DNA from: Nitrospinia bacterium
Lineage (GTDB): Bacteria > Nitrospinota > Nitrospinia > Nitrospinales > JAJDAT01
Length of the DNA stretch: 64,000 nucleotides
Assembly (NCBI GenBank): GCA_029261715.1
Contig: JAJDAT010000014.1
Coordinates: forward strand, 62,001-126,000
Direction: 5' to 3'
Shown: positions 1-6,970 of the stretch, piece after piece
How positions within the stretch are numbered: position 1 is the stretch's first letter
Layout of the letters: the number at the start of each line of letters is the position of its first letter
Program-made: the position numbers and the translations under genes
The notes under the pieces: generated by a model
What the model saw: the letters and a program-made list of their open reading frames with translations, nothing else
What the model was told of the DNA's origin: nothing
Databases searched by the model: none

Positions 1-394
1 AAATATCCCCTGCCGCATGAGAGTTAAACAATTTCATTTCAAGTAGATTGACCTGCCAGTTCTCTTTTCCTTCCCAGTCTTTACCATCGACATTTAAATT
101 TAAAAACGTTTCGTCTGCTAAAGCAGCCATTACAAACTGAGCTTCCTTGTAGGTTTCTAATATATAATCTCCACCTACACGACTAGCTGTAACTTCCTGC
201 TTTTCCAATAACAAAACCAATTCTTTCCATACTTGATTCACGGGATTAGAACCTGAATCTAAATCCTCATCAGTTGAAACCGATTTCATTGAAACCGCCC
301 CAACGTGAATTTTTCGCTTATGTCTAATTACCTCGTGGTAAAAATCGCGAAATCGGGCAAGCAAAAAAGATTCGCCAAAGAAAACTGAGTCCAT
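1..394 (-). CDS. tssL: DotU/TssL (IcmH) type VI/IVB secretion protein, 5' part only
   Basis: Open frame on the minus strand from an ATG at 394 to the left edge, so only the first 131 residues are seen. The last 45 residues show the DotU-family pattern of a helix followed by a conserved acidic turn: QFVMAALADETFLN, then a Trp-rich stretch (KDWEGKENWQ), then LLEMKLFNSHAAGDIF. This matches the family motif around ADE and the G-E/D-x-F motif. In that family the protein is an inner-membrane anchor with a C-terminal transmembrane segment and works with TssM/IcmF in the secretion base. The C-terminal membrane helix lies outside the window. A purine-rich stretch (AAGAGAAAAAGG) precedes the ATG. The other type VI genes, if present, would lie to the left. 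Confidence 0.72.
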   Translation of the reverse strand, partial: MDSVFFGESFLLARFRDFYHEVIRHKRKIHVGAVSMKSVSTDEDLDSGSNPVNQVWKELVLLLEKQEVTASRVGGDYILETYKEAQFVMAALADETFLNLNVDGKDWEGKENWQVNLLEMKLFNSHAAGDI

Positions 395-1203
395 GTGGCC
401 TTTTTCTCTTAAAAATATAATTTTGGATAAGTCCTTTATACCAAATTTGATATAAATTACAACTAATTTTCTTCTAAAATTTAACTTTAAGTTATTCTAA
501 TCTAATATTTTTTGCTTTTAAGCTTAATAAAAAGCTATATACAACAACTTAGAACCAAACTTCCTACAGAAAAAAACTTAAGATTTTAAATCAAAAAATT
601 TACTTATTTATATTTGAGCTTAATTATCAATCGGTTAGATTTCTTATAAACTAAAGCTTAGAAAATAAAAAAAATTACACCAAAAAATGGGTGGGACTCT
701 CTAATGGTTACCTCAGCCAATTCACTTCTAGACAACTCATTGGCATGCAGAATTTTAATCCAGAAACCAAAAATCATTTCAAAGATTCACTTAAAACCAT
801 GAAACGAAGAAACTTTAATTCCAAATTATTTTTTAATGCAAAAAATAGCTTCCAATAAACAATCCTATGAACGGAATACACAGGAAACACTATCAATTCA
901 TTAAGCATTGTCGGTAAACAAGAGCCCACAAACTAGAAAAGTTTTGAACTGTAGAGAAGAGAGGTGAGAGAAAAGATTAAAATAGAAAAAGTGTACTTTT
1001 AGGCTATCAAATTCATATAATAAGAAAATTAAATATTTTTTTGTAGACAATCACAAAGTTATTTAGAAAGCCTCTACTATCCAAAATCTCTTGCAATCAA
1101 TAATTGGTATATTAAAATCGCAAGAGATATAGGATGAGATAAAACATTAATATGAAATTATCTTAAATTTCTTTAAGAAATTTTCAATGGATATAAGAGT
1201 TTT
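395..1203. other. AT-rich intergenic region between divergent genes
   Basis: About 800 bases between the divergent tssL-like gene and the exported protein at 1204. I see only short open frames without ribosome binding sites and no RNA gene. A short dyad (CTTAAA, 4 bases, TTTAAG) lies near 1163-1178, upstream of the gene at 1204. Promoters for both flanking genes should be here, but no convincing -35/-10 pair stands out against the AT-rich background. Confidence 0.5.
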
Positions 1204-1689
1204 ATGAAAAAGCTTAAAACGATTTTGGTTATATTTTTTTTAACTTACGCAATAACATCGACAGCAGAGCCAAGTCTGGTTTTAGGCGAGAATATTAAGA
1301 TAGGAATGGATTTAAAAGAAGTTTTTAAGTTACTTGGTCCGCCTGATACTCTCTTGACGAACCGAGGAACAGGAAAAGACTCAGACAGTATCGCATTAAA
1401 ATATCCAGGAGTCGGACTACTTTTACATGTTATAAGCGGAACAAATAAAATAGAAGTGGTTGAAGCGCTGAAGGAGTTTAAAGGGAAATTCGCATCAGGA
1501 TTAATTCTAGGAAGCGAATACAAAAAGCTTTTTGATATTTACGGACTCCCAAAGTCCCTATCTTCAAATATTGCTCGCTATTCAGACTTGGGAATGCAGT
1601 TTGTCATTGTTAATGAACGGGTTTTCTCCGCCACTCTGTTTAACAAAACAAGCAAACATCTTTTAGTTAGACAAATTACTTCTAAGTAA
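1204..1689 (+). CDS. Small exported protein, BamE/SmpA-like fold suspected
   Basis: 161 residues. Residues 1-21 form a signal peptide (KK, then a hydrophobic core, then a small-residue cleavage site near STAEP). There is no lipobox cysteine, so the protein is predicted to be soluble in the periplasm. The mature part has two similar halves, each with a G-M/S-x-(D/E)-(L/Y)-K-x-(L/V)-(F)-x-x-(Y/L)-G-x-P pattern (residues about 33-47 and 102-117). Such a pattern is common in BamE/SmpA-type and related envelope domains. The start ATG follows a weak TAAGAG. It stands alone and is convergent with the TPR gene at 1712. Function is unknown; the fold suggestion is inference. Confidence 0.6.
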   Translation: MKKLKTILVIFFLTYAITSTAEPSLVLGENIKIGMDLKEVFKLLGPPDTLLTNRGTGKDSDSIALKYPGVGLLLHVISGTNKIEVVEALKEFKGKFASGLILGSEYKKLFDIYGLPKSLSSNIARYSDLGMQFVIVNERVFSATLFNKTSKHLLVRQITSK

Positions 1690-1711
1690 AAAATCTAATC
1701 AAAACTAAACT

Positions 1712-2986
1712 TTATTTACTCCCATTATTTTTAGGCTGGCCAGCAAGTTCAGAAACAGATTCTTTCGCCGAATTAAAAATAATTTCTTCCATCTTTTTCG
1801 CTTCTTCCTTTTCTTCTTTCTGATTATATGCTTTTGCTAAAAGGATATTACGAACGAGAGATGAATTTTCAGAATCGCCCGAAAGCGTTTGAATAGCATC
1901 CTCCACATTTCCTTGGTCAAGTAAACGCATTCCAAAAATCAAAGTTAAATCTTCTTTTTGCTTGCCTTCTGATTTAGCAATAGCCTCTTGATAAAGCTTA
2001 GTTATTTCTTTCTCTTTATCGGTGGCTTCGTATACTTTCTGTATACGGTCCAAACACATATGAGATTTCGCATTTTCAAACCCTGCTTTCCATGTTTTGA
2101 TCGCCGCCTTTTCATTACCGCCATGCTTTCTAATATCACCTAAGAAAACATAAGGCATTGCAAACTCTGGGGCTTCTTTCATACTCTTTTTAAATTCTGC
2201 CAAAGCCTGATCAACCGATCCTTTTTTATAAAGCTCCACTCCCTTAGAATAAATGATATTTCCAAAACACATTTGTTCGGTAACAAGTTCATCTTTATCA
2301 CTTATCAACGGGAGAACGGCTTTCTGAGTGGAATAAGCATTATCCCAATCTTCCTGCTCTACATAATAATCTCTCATTTTATACAAAGGTGTTAAAGAAG
2401 TGCGATCAAAGTCTCTAATTTTCTTTAAAAACACCATAGCTTGTTCGCTATTGCCAGTCTCTAGGTATTCTTCAGCCAAACTATATAAAACGCGTACATT
2501 ATCTGGAGCGTGTTCAACAGCTTTCAAATGGTACTCCATTGCTTCTTCATTTTTTCCTTCTTTTTGCTTGATCAATCCCATATGAAGAAGCCCCCCGACA
2601 TGGCTAGGCTGCACACTTAGTAGTCTTCCCAATTGATCTTGAGCCTTATCATATCTCCCTGCTGCAAAAGCATTTTCTGCCTTCTCAAAAATTTGTTCGC
2701 CACGAACTCGATCATCGATTTCTTTTTGAAAACCTTTTCTCACTTTTCTTTCAGAAAAAAATCGTTTAAACCCATTACTCCAATTAAATAAGGTAGTTAT
2801 CAAAACCCCAACTAAAACCGCACATAAAAGAAAAACGACCATCGGAATATGATGAAGAGTTATTTCCTGCGTTACTCCAATATCCATTTCCTGAGGATTC
2901 AAAAAAGCAAAATAAATGGAATAAACGGCGAAAATCAAAAATGTAAACAAAAATTTAATAGACACGGTTTGACTTAATCCTTTCAA
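1712..2986 (-). CDS. LapA/LapB-like membrane-anchored TPR protein
   Basis: 424 residues. Two hydrophobic segments at about 9-27 and 49-67 flank a short periplasmic-type loop, as in LapA (DUF1049) proteins. A long TPR array follows from about 98 to 400. The order resembles a fusion of LapA with LapB (YciM), which in enterobacteria form the complex that feeds the FtsH protease and sets LpxC levels, hence LPS amount. The C-terminal rubredoxin-like metal-binding module of LapB (paired CxxC) is absent: the tail from 395 is charged and has no cysteine. It is the last gene of the nadD-rsfS-traR-like run. Another membrane TPR role is possible. Confidence 0.6.
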   Translation of the reverse strand: MKGLSQTVSIKFLFTFLIFAVYSIYFAFLNPQEMDIGVTQEITLHHIPMVVFLLCAVLVGVLITTLFNWSNGFKRFFSERKVRKGFQKEIDDRVRGEQIFEKAENAFAAGRYDKAQDQLGRLLSVQPSHVGGLLHMGLIKQKEGKNEEAMEYHLKAVEHAPDNVRVLYSLAEEYLETGNSEQAMVFLKKIRDFDRTSLTPLYKMRDYYVEQEDWDNAYSTQKAVLPLISDKDELVTEQMCFGNIIYSKGVELYKKGSVDQALAEFKKSMKEAPEFAMPYVFLGDIRKHGGNEKAAIKTWKAGFENAKSHMCLDRIQKVYEATDKEKEITKLYQEAIAKSEGKQKEDLTLIFGMRLLDQGNVEDAIQTLSGDSENSSLVRNILLAKAYNQKEEKEEAKKMEEIIFNSAKESVSELAGQPKNNGSK

Positions 2987-3046
2987 TTAAATCGATTTGA
3001 TAAGCTTTAAAGTTAAAATCTTAACGAATCCGATTATAAAATCTTC

Positions 3047-3424
3047 TTAAAACTTGGAGTTGTGTTTTTCAGCGGCTTGTTCTTTTTCAATTTTATTTAA
3101 ACACTCCACGCAATATTTAGCAAAAGGAACAATATTTAATCTTGGTTCAGGAATTTCTTCCTCACACTCTTTACAAATTCCATATTCTCCCTTATCAAAA
3201 CTATCTAAAGCTTCATCGACGAGTTTTAGCTTTTCCCAATCTTGCTCTCCTAAGTTCATCATTAATTGATGATTATAGGTTCTAGATGCCTCGTCTGAAA
3301 TGTCGGGAACGGCTTCTCCTGCTTCTTCTTTAGCGGACCTATAATTTTTTTCAACATCTCCTAATAATTCTAATTTAATTTGCTTTAATTTTCCTTGATA
3401 AAGGCTCGCCTTTTCTTCATCCAT
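3047..3424 (-). CDS. DksA/TraR-type zinc-finger protein
   Basis: 125 residues from the ATG at 3424; a TTG at 3439 would add five residues but has no better ribosome site. The N-terminal 70 residues are helical, and a TraR/DksA C4 finger follows: YGICKECEEEIPEPRLNIVP, then YCVECLNKIE. In this family the finger packs on RNA polymerase or acts as a ppGpp-linked transcription factor. The protein lacks a clear paired-aspartate coiled-coil tip like that of E. coli DksA, so I call it a general TraR/DksA member. It lies 20-odd bases after rsfS in the same direction and probably shares its transcript. Confidence 0.85.
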   Translation of the reverse strand: MDEEKASLYQGKLKQIKLELLGDVEKNYRSAKEEAGEAVPDISDEASRTYNHQLMMNLGEQDWEKLKLVDEALDSFDKGEYGICKECEEEIPEPRLNIVPFAKYCVECLNKIEKEQAAEKHNSKF

Positions 3425-3443
3425 AAATAACCAATCCAAACAA

Positions 3444-3785
3444 TTAACCGGTAATCATTTCTATAACAGGAGCGTCTCCCCACACGCGCTCCAAACTATA
3501 ATAGCTCCTAACTTCTTTTTGAAACACATGCACAATCAAATCTACTAAATCAATTACAATCCAGTTTCCAGCAGAATAACCCTCAATCGCTGTAGACTTA
3601 TATTCAGTCCCATAGGTTAGCTCTAAAATAGAATCTGCGATAGCTTGGGTGTGAATTTTTGTATTGCCACTACAAATAATAAAGCAATCGGTAATATCCG
3701 ATTGCTCTCGCAAATCTAGAGCCAAAATATCAAAGGCTTTTTTTTCTAGAGCGCCGTTGACAACAAGCCGCTGAAGTTTATCCAA
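3444..3785 (-). CDS. rsfS: Ribosome silencing factor RsfS
   Basis: 113 residues, usual length for RsfS (Iojap/YbeB). The family pattern is complete: DILALDLREQSDITDCFIIC near residue 19, the SGNT and HTQAIADSI stretch, EGYSAGNWIVIDLVDLIVHV at 68-87, and the terminal R-x-YYSLERVWGDA. RsfS binds ribosomal protein L14 and blocks subunit joining when nutrients fall. The start is TTG at 3785, supported by AAGGA four bases upstream. It sits directly after nadD, the classic nadD-rsfS order. Confidence 0.95.
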   Translation of the reverse strand: MDKLQRLVVNGALEKKAFDILALDLREQSDITDCFIICSGNTKIHTQAIADSILELTYGTEYKSTAIEGYSAGNWIVIDLVDLIVHVFQKEVRSYYSLERVWGDAPVIEMITG

Positions 3786-3802
3786 GGGTTCCTTAATCTC
3801 TA

Positions 3803-4486
3803 TTAAGCTGGGGGAGTTGCTTGATATAAATGATGACCAATAATATAATTTTCTACTTTTGCAGGCAACAAATTTTTAACTTTCTTACCTTCAGCAACCA
3901 TTGAGCGAATTTCGCTCGATGCCACAGGGCAAGGTTTAGGCTGAAAAAAAATAATTTGTTTATTTTTATCTCTTCTAACAAATTTTTCCAAAAATTTGTC
4001 CGAATTAACTCTAATATAAGGATTTTCGTCTCCAAACCAGTTTTGGAGACAGCCATTAACATCTGGCGTTTTTATTCCTGGGCGCGCTGCAATGGCAATA
4101 TTAGAAAGTTCAAATATTCTTTGAAAACTCCTCCAGTATCCCATATCTACAAAAGAATCCATTCCCGCTAGAAAGAAAATTTCATCCTTGGGAAATTTAT
4201 CCGAAAAAAAAGTTACAGTGTCTACCGTATACGAAATTCCACCTCGTTCTGCTTCTAGAGTAGAAACCACAATATCAGCATAAGGTTTAACCGCCAAATG
4301 CGCCATTTTAACCCGAGATTCTATAGGCGTAATAATTTGATTTGTTTTATGAGGAGATAAAAAAGATGGCACTAAGAATATTTGCCTCAATTCAAGTTTG
4401 TTTATGGCCTCAATGGCTAAACCCAAATGCCCCAAGTGAATGGGGTCAAAAGTGCCGCCTAAAATCCCTATCCGGCTTTCAGTCAT
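3803..4486 (-). CDS. nadD: Nicotinate-nucleotide adenylyltransferase
   Basis: 227 residues. It transfers AMP from ATP to nicotinate mononucleotide to make deamido-NAD, the late step of NAD synthesis. The nucleotidyltransferase motif GGTFDPIHLGH is at residues 10-20. FLAGMDSFVDMGYWRSFQ (about 104-121) and the C-terminal SSEIRSMVAEGK, equivalent to the family's S/T-x-(I/L)-R, are present. It is the first gene of the minus-strand run nadD-rsfS-traR-like-lapA/B-like. The start is an ATG at 4486. An obgE/proA pair often found upstream in proteobacteria is not here. Confidence 0.95.
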   Translation of the reverse strand: MTESRIGILGGTFDPIHLGHLGLAIEAINKLELRQIFLVPSFLSPHKTNQIITPIESRVKMAHLAVKPYADIVVSTLEAERGGISYTVDTVTFFSDKFPKDEIFFLAGMDSFVDMGYWRSFQRIFELSNIAIAARPGIKTPDVNGCLQNWFGDENPYIRVNSDKFLEKFVRRDKNKQIIFFQPKPCPVASSEIRSMVAEGKKVKNLLPAKVENYIIGHHLYQATPPA

Positions 4487-4825
4487 TGGATCTAAAGTTG
4501 ATCTCGTAAATTATGATGTCATCCTATTTCGGGGTTTTACACGCCTATATTTTAGCGGAAACCGGCAATAGACCATGTTTTGAATCTGTTTTCAAATTTT
4601 TTCCAGATCATTCCCCCTAAAAAACCTCTTTTTTTACAATTAAACCATTATTAAAAGTATAATATTTGAAATATAAAACTGAGAATTAACAGACTAAAAT
4701 TCGAGCTAGTTATTCATTCTCTTCCTTCTGGATGATGGGTTTTGTCAAGTTGACACATGCCTAAAAGTATAATCTCATTTTATTTCCTTATTTTCGAAAT
4801 TATTTCTTTTAAAGAGGAAAAAATA
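4487..4825. other. Intergenic region between nadD and an exported protein
   Basis: Divergent spacer. It contains no tRNA-like cloverleaf and no open frame with a ribosome site. The only notable signals are the dyad and TATAAT at 4743-4773, listed separately. The leader of the gene at 4826 includes a short in-frame extension that I do not regard as coding. Confidence 0.5.
4743..4773 (+). promoter_or_regulatory. Candidate promoter/operator: 13-nt dyad plus TATAAT
   Basis: TGTCAA-G-TTGACA is a perfect odd palindrome at 4743-4755, and TATAAT follows at 4768-4773, about 53 bases before the ATG at 4826. TTGACA is a consensus -35, but its distance to TATAAT is 12 bases, too short. The left arm gives about 20, too long. 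The dyad could be an operator lying over a weak promoter. Confidence 0.3.
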
Positions 4826-5317
4826 ATGAAGAAACATCTATTGATTTTGGCGGCCTTTTTTTATTTTATGGGCGTTCCAAGCTTAGCTTTTACTTCTCCT
4901 AGCCCCGAATTAAAAATTTGGAAAGTAGATCCTTTTACTCGTTGTCCTATCTGTGGAGAATATTTCACCATTGGAGAAGGCCAGAATTTAGGTAATCTGG
5001 AAATTTACGAAGCTTATTTTCAAGACAATCAATACAACCTAAACTTTTTTGGCCCCATCGGAACCACTATCACTTTATTTGGCGAAAAAGAGTTTGCTAC
5101 TGGAGCTGGTTTTTTGACCGTAATAAAAACCGACGACAATCCCGTTCATATTAACGATTTAGAAAACTTTCCAGCAAATCATTGGACTGATATTTCAAAA
5201 GCAGGAAGAATTAGCGGTAGCTACCGGGCATATTACCACCCTTCCCAAAATTTTGGGAAATGGGTATCTTCCGTAAAATGGGGTAATTCGGAATTGCCTG
5301 AAGCAATAGCAAAATAA
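4826..5317 (+). CDS. Exported protein with a CPICG zinc-ribbon-like knuckle
   Basis: 163 residues from the ATG at 4826, which follows an AAAGAGGAAAAAAT ribosome site and begins a good signal peptide (KKHLL, hydrophobic core, LAFTSPS). An upstream in-frame ATG at 4757 would bury that signal and is rejected. The mature part has CPICGEYF about 30 residues after the cleavage site, then G/F-rich beta segments. A single CxxC could bind a metal or heme-related partner (NosL-type proteins carry a related cysteine motif), but the match is not strong enough to name it. It is followed 27 bases later by another small exported protein, probably on the same transcript. Confidence 0.65.
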   Translation: MKKHLLILAAFFYFMGVPSLAFTSPSPELKIWKVDPFTRCPICGEYFTIGEGQNLGNLEIYEAYFQDNQYNLNFFGPIGTTITLFGEKEFATGAGFLTVIKTDDNPVHINDLENFPANHWTDISKAGRISGSYRAYYHPSQNFGKWVSSVKWGNSELPEAIAK

Positions 5318-5344
5318 ATTAAACTTAAAATCAAAGAACAAAAA

Positions 5345-5686
5345 ATGTTTAAAAAATCTATCTGCTGTTTGTTATTTTTTTTGTTTTTCTCACCTTTTCC
5401 AATATTTGCGGAGGAAGATAATAAATGCAAACTTCCATACAAACCGAATAACATCTTTACTGTCATTTTCAATTATAGCGATGGGATGACTTATATATCA
5501 TCAGCTGAAGAAGCTTGTTCTAATATCTTTGCTCAAGAATTAGCCAAAACGTTTAGCGAATCATTTTGGATATCAGAAGGCTGTCTAGAAGTTACTTTAC
5601 AAGATATTGAAAAAGCAAAAACTGCGAGAAAAGATAAATTAGCTCTTAATGCAATTAATTCGCCAAGATCTATAGTTTCCAATTAA
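5345..5686 (+). CDS. Small exported protein of unknown function
   Basis: 113 residues. Residues 1-22 are a strong signal peptide (FKKS, then a Phe/Leu-rich core, then IFAEED). The mature chain has three cysteines (about 28, 58 and 79), which could form disulfides in the periplasm. It follows the exported protein at 4826 in the same direction with a gap of 27 bases, and an AT hairpin follows its stop. I do not recognise a family. Confidence 0.5.
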   Translation: MFKKSICCLLFFLFFSPFPIFAEEDNKCKLPYKPNNIFTVIFNYSDGMTYISSAEEACSNIFAQELAKTFSESFWISEGCLEVTLQDIEKAKTARKDKLALNAINSPRSIVSN

Positions 5687-5701
5687 AAAACCGGCTTAAA
5701 C

Positions 5702-5720
5702 AATTTTTTTCAAAAAAATT
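5702..5720. terminator. AT-only palindrome between convergent genes
   Basis: AATTTTTTT-C-AAAAAAATT is a perfect 19-base inverted repeat between two convergent genes. On either strand the transcript would end in a U-run hairpin, so it could serve as a weak bidirectional terminator. The stem has no G-C pair. Confidence 0.4.
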
Positions 5721-5741
5721 AGCAAAATTAAAGTGCTTATC

Positions 5742-6062
5742 CTAAGCGCACCAGTCACTCACGCATTTAAGATAATCCGACGAGCCTTTAACTACTGGTA
5801 GAGCGATTATTTCTGGCGTATCGTAAGAATGATTCGCCTTTATCCATTTTTCTAGCTCTAAAAATTTGTGAGTCATAGTTTTTGCTAAAAGTTGAATCTC
5901 TTCATCAACACAAATTTCGCCTTCCCAGAAGTAAGTAGACTTTACTCCTGGGATTTGATTGACACAGTAAGCCAATCTTTCTTTAACCAACCCATTAGAA
6001 AGAGCTTTAGCTTCATCTGAAGAACCGGCAGTGATTAAAACCACAATATATTCGTTGGACAT
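5742..6062 (-). CDS. cutA: CutA-family protein
   Basis: 106 residues from the ATG at 6062; a TTG two codons upstream is also open. CutA proteins are small trimers with a ferredoxin-like fold, linked in older work to divalent-metal tolerance. The family pattern is clear: IVVLITAGSSDEAKALSNGL, then LAYCVNQIPGVKSTYFWEGE with the conserved C-V-N-(Q/I)-P, then HSYDTPEIIALPV. It lies 42 bases downstream of the DedA/YqaA gene on the same strand. Confidence 0.93.
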   Translation of the reverse strand: MSNEYIVVLITAGSSDEAKALSNGLVKERLAYCVNQIPGVKSTYFWEGEICVDEEIQLLAKTMTHKFLELEKWIKANHSYDTPEIIALPVVKGSSDYLKCVSDWCA

Positions 6063-6104
6063 AATCAATACTAAAATAAGTTTTAATTGTATAAAAAGCT
6101 TTCG

Positions 6105-6692
6105 TTACATAATAAATTTAATAAGTAGAAAACCAAGAAAAAGTAAAACAAAAAACACAATTGATAAAATATTAAAGTATTTTTCAATAAAAGTTTTTAT
6201 CGGAGGTCCAAATTTCCAAATCAATCCAGCGACAAGGAAAAATCTAGCGGATCTACTAATCGCAGAAGAAATAATAAAAGTCCATATATCAATTTTAAAC
6301 GCTCCAGCGGCAAGAGTAAAAACTTTATACGGTAAAGGAGTAAAACCAGCTGCAGCTACCGCCCAACCTCCATTTTCATTATAAAGCTGGGCAATTTTTT
6401 CAAATTTATGCTCAAGACCATAAAATCCGACAATTTTATTTCCAATAATATCCATAAATTCAAATCCTAAATAATAACCAAAAACTCCACCTAAAACCGA
6501 CGCAACCGAACAAATTGCGGCAAGATAAAAAGCTTTTTTTGGAACCGCAATCACCATAGCAATTAATAATACGTCCGGTGGAATAGGGAAAAACGAAGAT
6601 TCAGTGAATGAAAGTATAAATAATGCGGGGACAGCATATGGAGTTCCCGACCAATGTAAAACCCAATCATAAATTTTTCGCAACCAATTCAT
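6105..6692 (-). CDS. YqaA/DedA-family (VTT domain) inner-membrane protein
   Basis: 195 residues with about five hydrophobic segments. The VTT/DedA signature is present: FTESSFFPIPPDVLLIAMV at about 29-47, then a Gly-rich GGVFGYYLGF, then the amphipathic re-entrant AAGFTPLPYKVFTLAAG, then SRSARFFLVA with the conserved arginines. DedA/VTT proteins move lipids or support membrane homeostasis; the YqaA subgroup is about this size. It is divergent from the AsmA-like gene. Confidence 0.88.
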   Translation of the reverse strand: MNWLRKIYDWVLHWSGTPYAVPALFILSFTESSFFPIPPDVLLIAMVIAVPKKAFYLAAICSVASVLGGVFGYYLGFEFMDIIGNKIVGFYGLEHKFEKIAQLYNENGGWAVAAAGFTPLPYKVFTLAAGAFKIDIWTFIISSAISRSARFFLVAGLIWKFGPPIKTFIEKYFNILSIVFFVLLFLGFLLIKFIM

Positions 6693-6874
6693 TTTTTTAC
6701 TCTAGGATGGGTATTCAAAAGGCGGGAGATCGATAGGAGAAAATTTTAGAAAGGTACAGCCTAAAAAAGTCGGATTGACTTAAAAAGGCAAACAATTCTG
6801 AAAAAAATATAACCGAGGCTCTCAAAAGTTTGAATACTACGTAAGTTAATGATATATATGAAGTTAATCCGTTT

Positions 6875-6896
6875 TTCATGATGTTAATATCATGAA
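6875..6896. promoter_or_regulatory. 8-bp-arm dyad between yqaA-like and AsmA-like genes
   Basis: TTCATGAT, six bases, ATCATGAA forms a perfect dyad in the 278-base divergent spacer. Its symmetry and position suggest an operator for one or both genes. No regulator is evident nearby. Confidence 0.35.
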
Positions 6897-6970
6897 TCGC
6901 AAAAAAAATCTACTTCGTAAAAAAAATAAAATACTAGATACTAATTAATCAACTCAAGCCAAGAAATTGA

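Noticed and set aside
4757-4825. Longer start of the exported protein at 4826
   Set aside because: It would place 23 hydrophobic and charged residues before a complete signal peptide. The inner ATG has the ribosome site.
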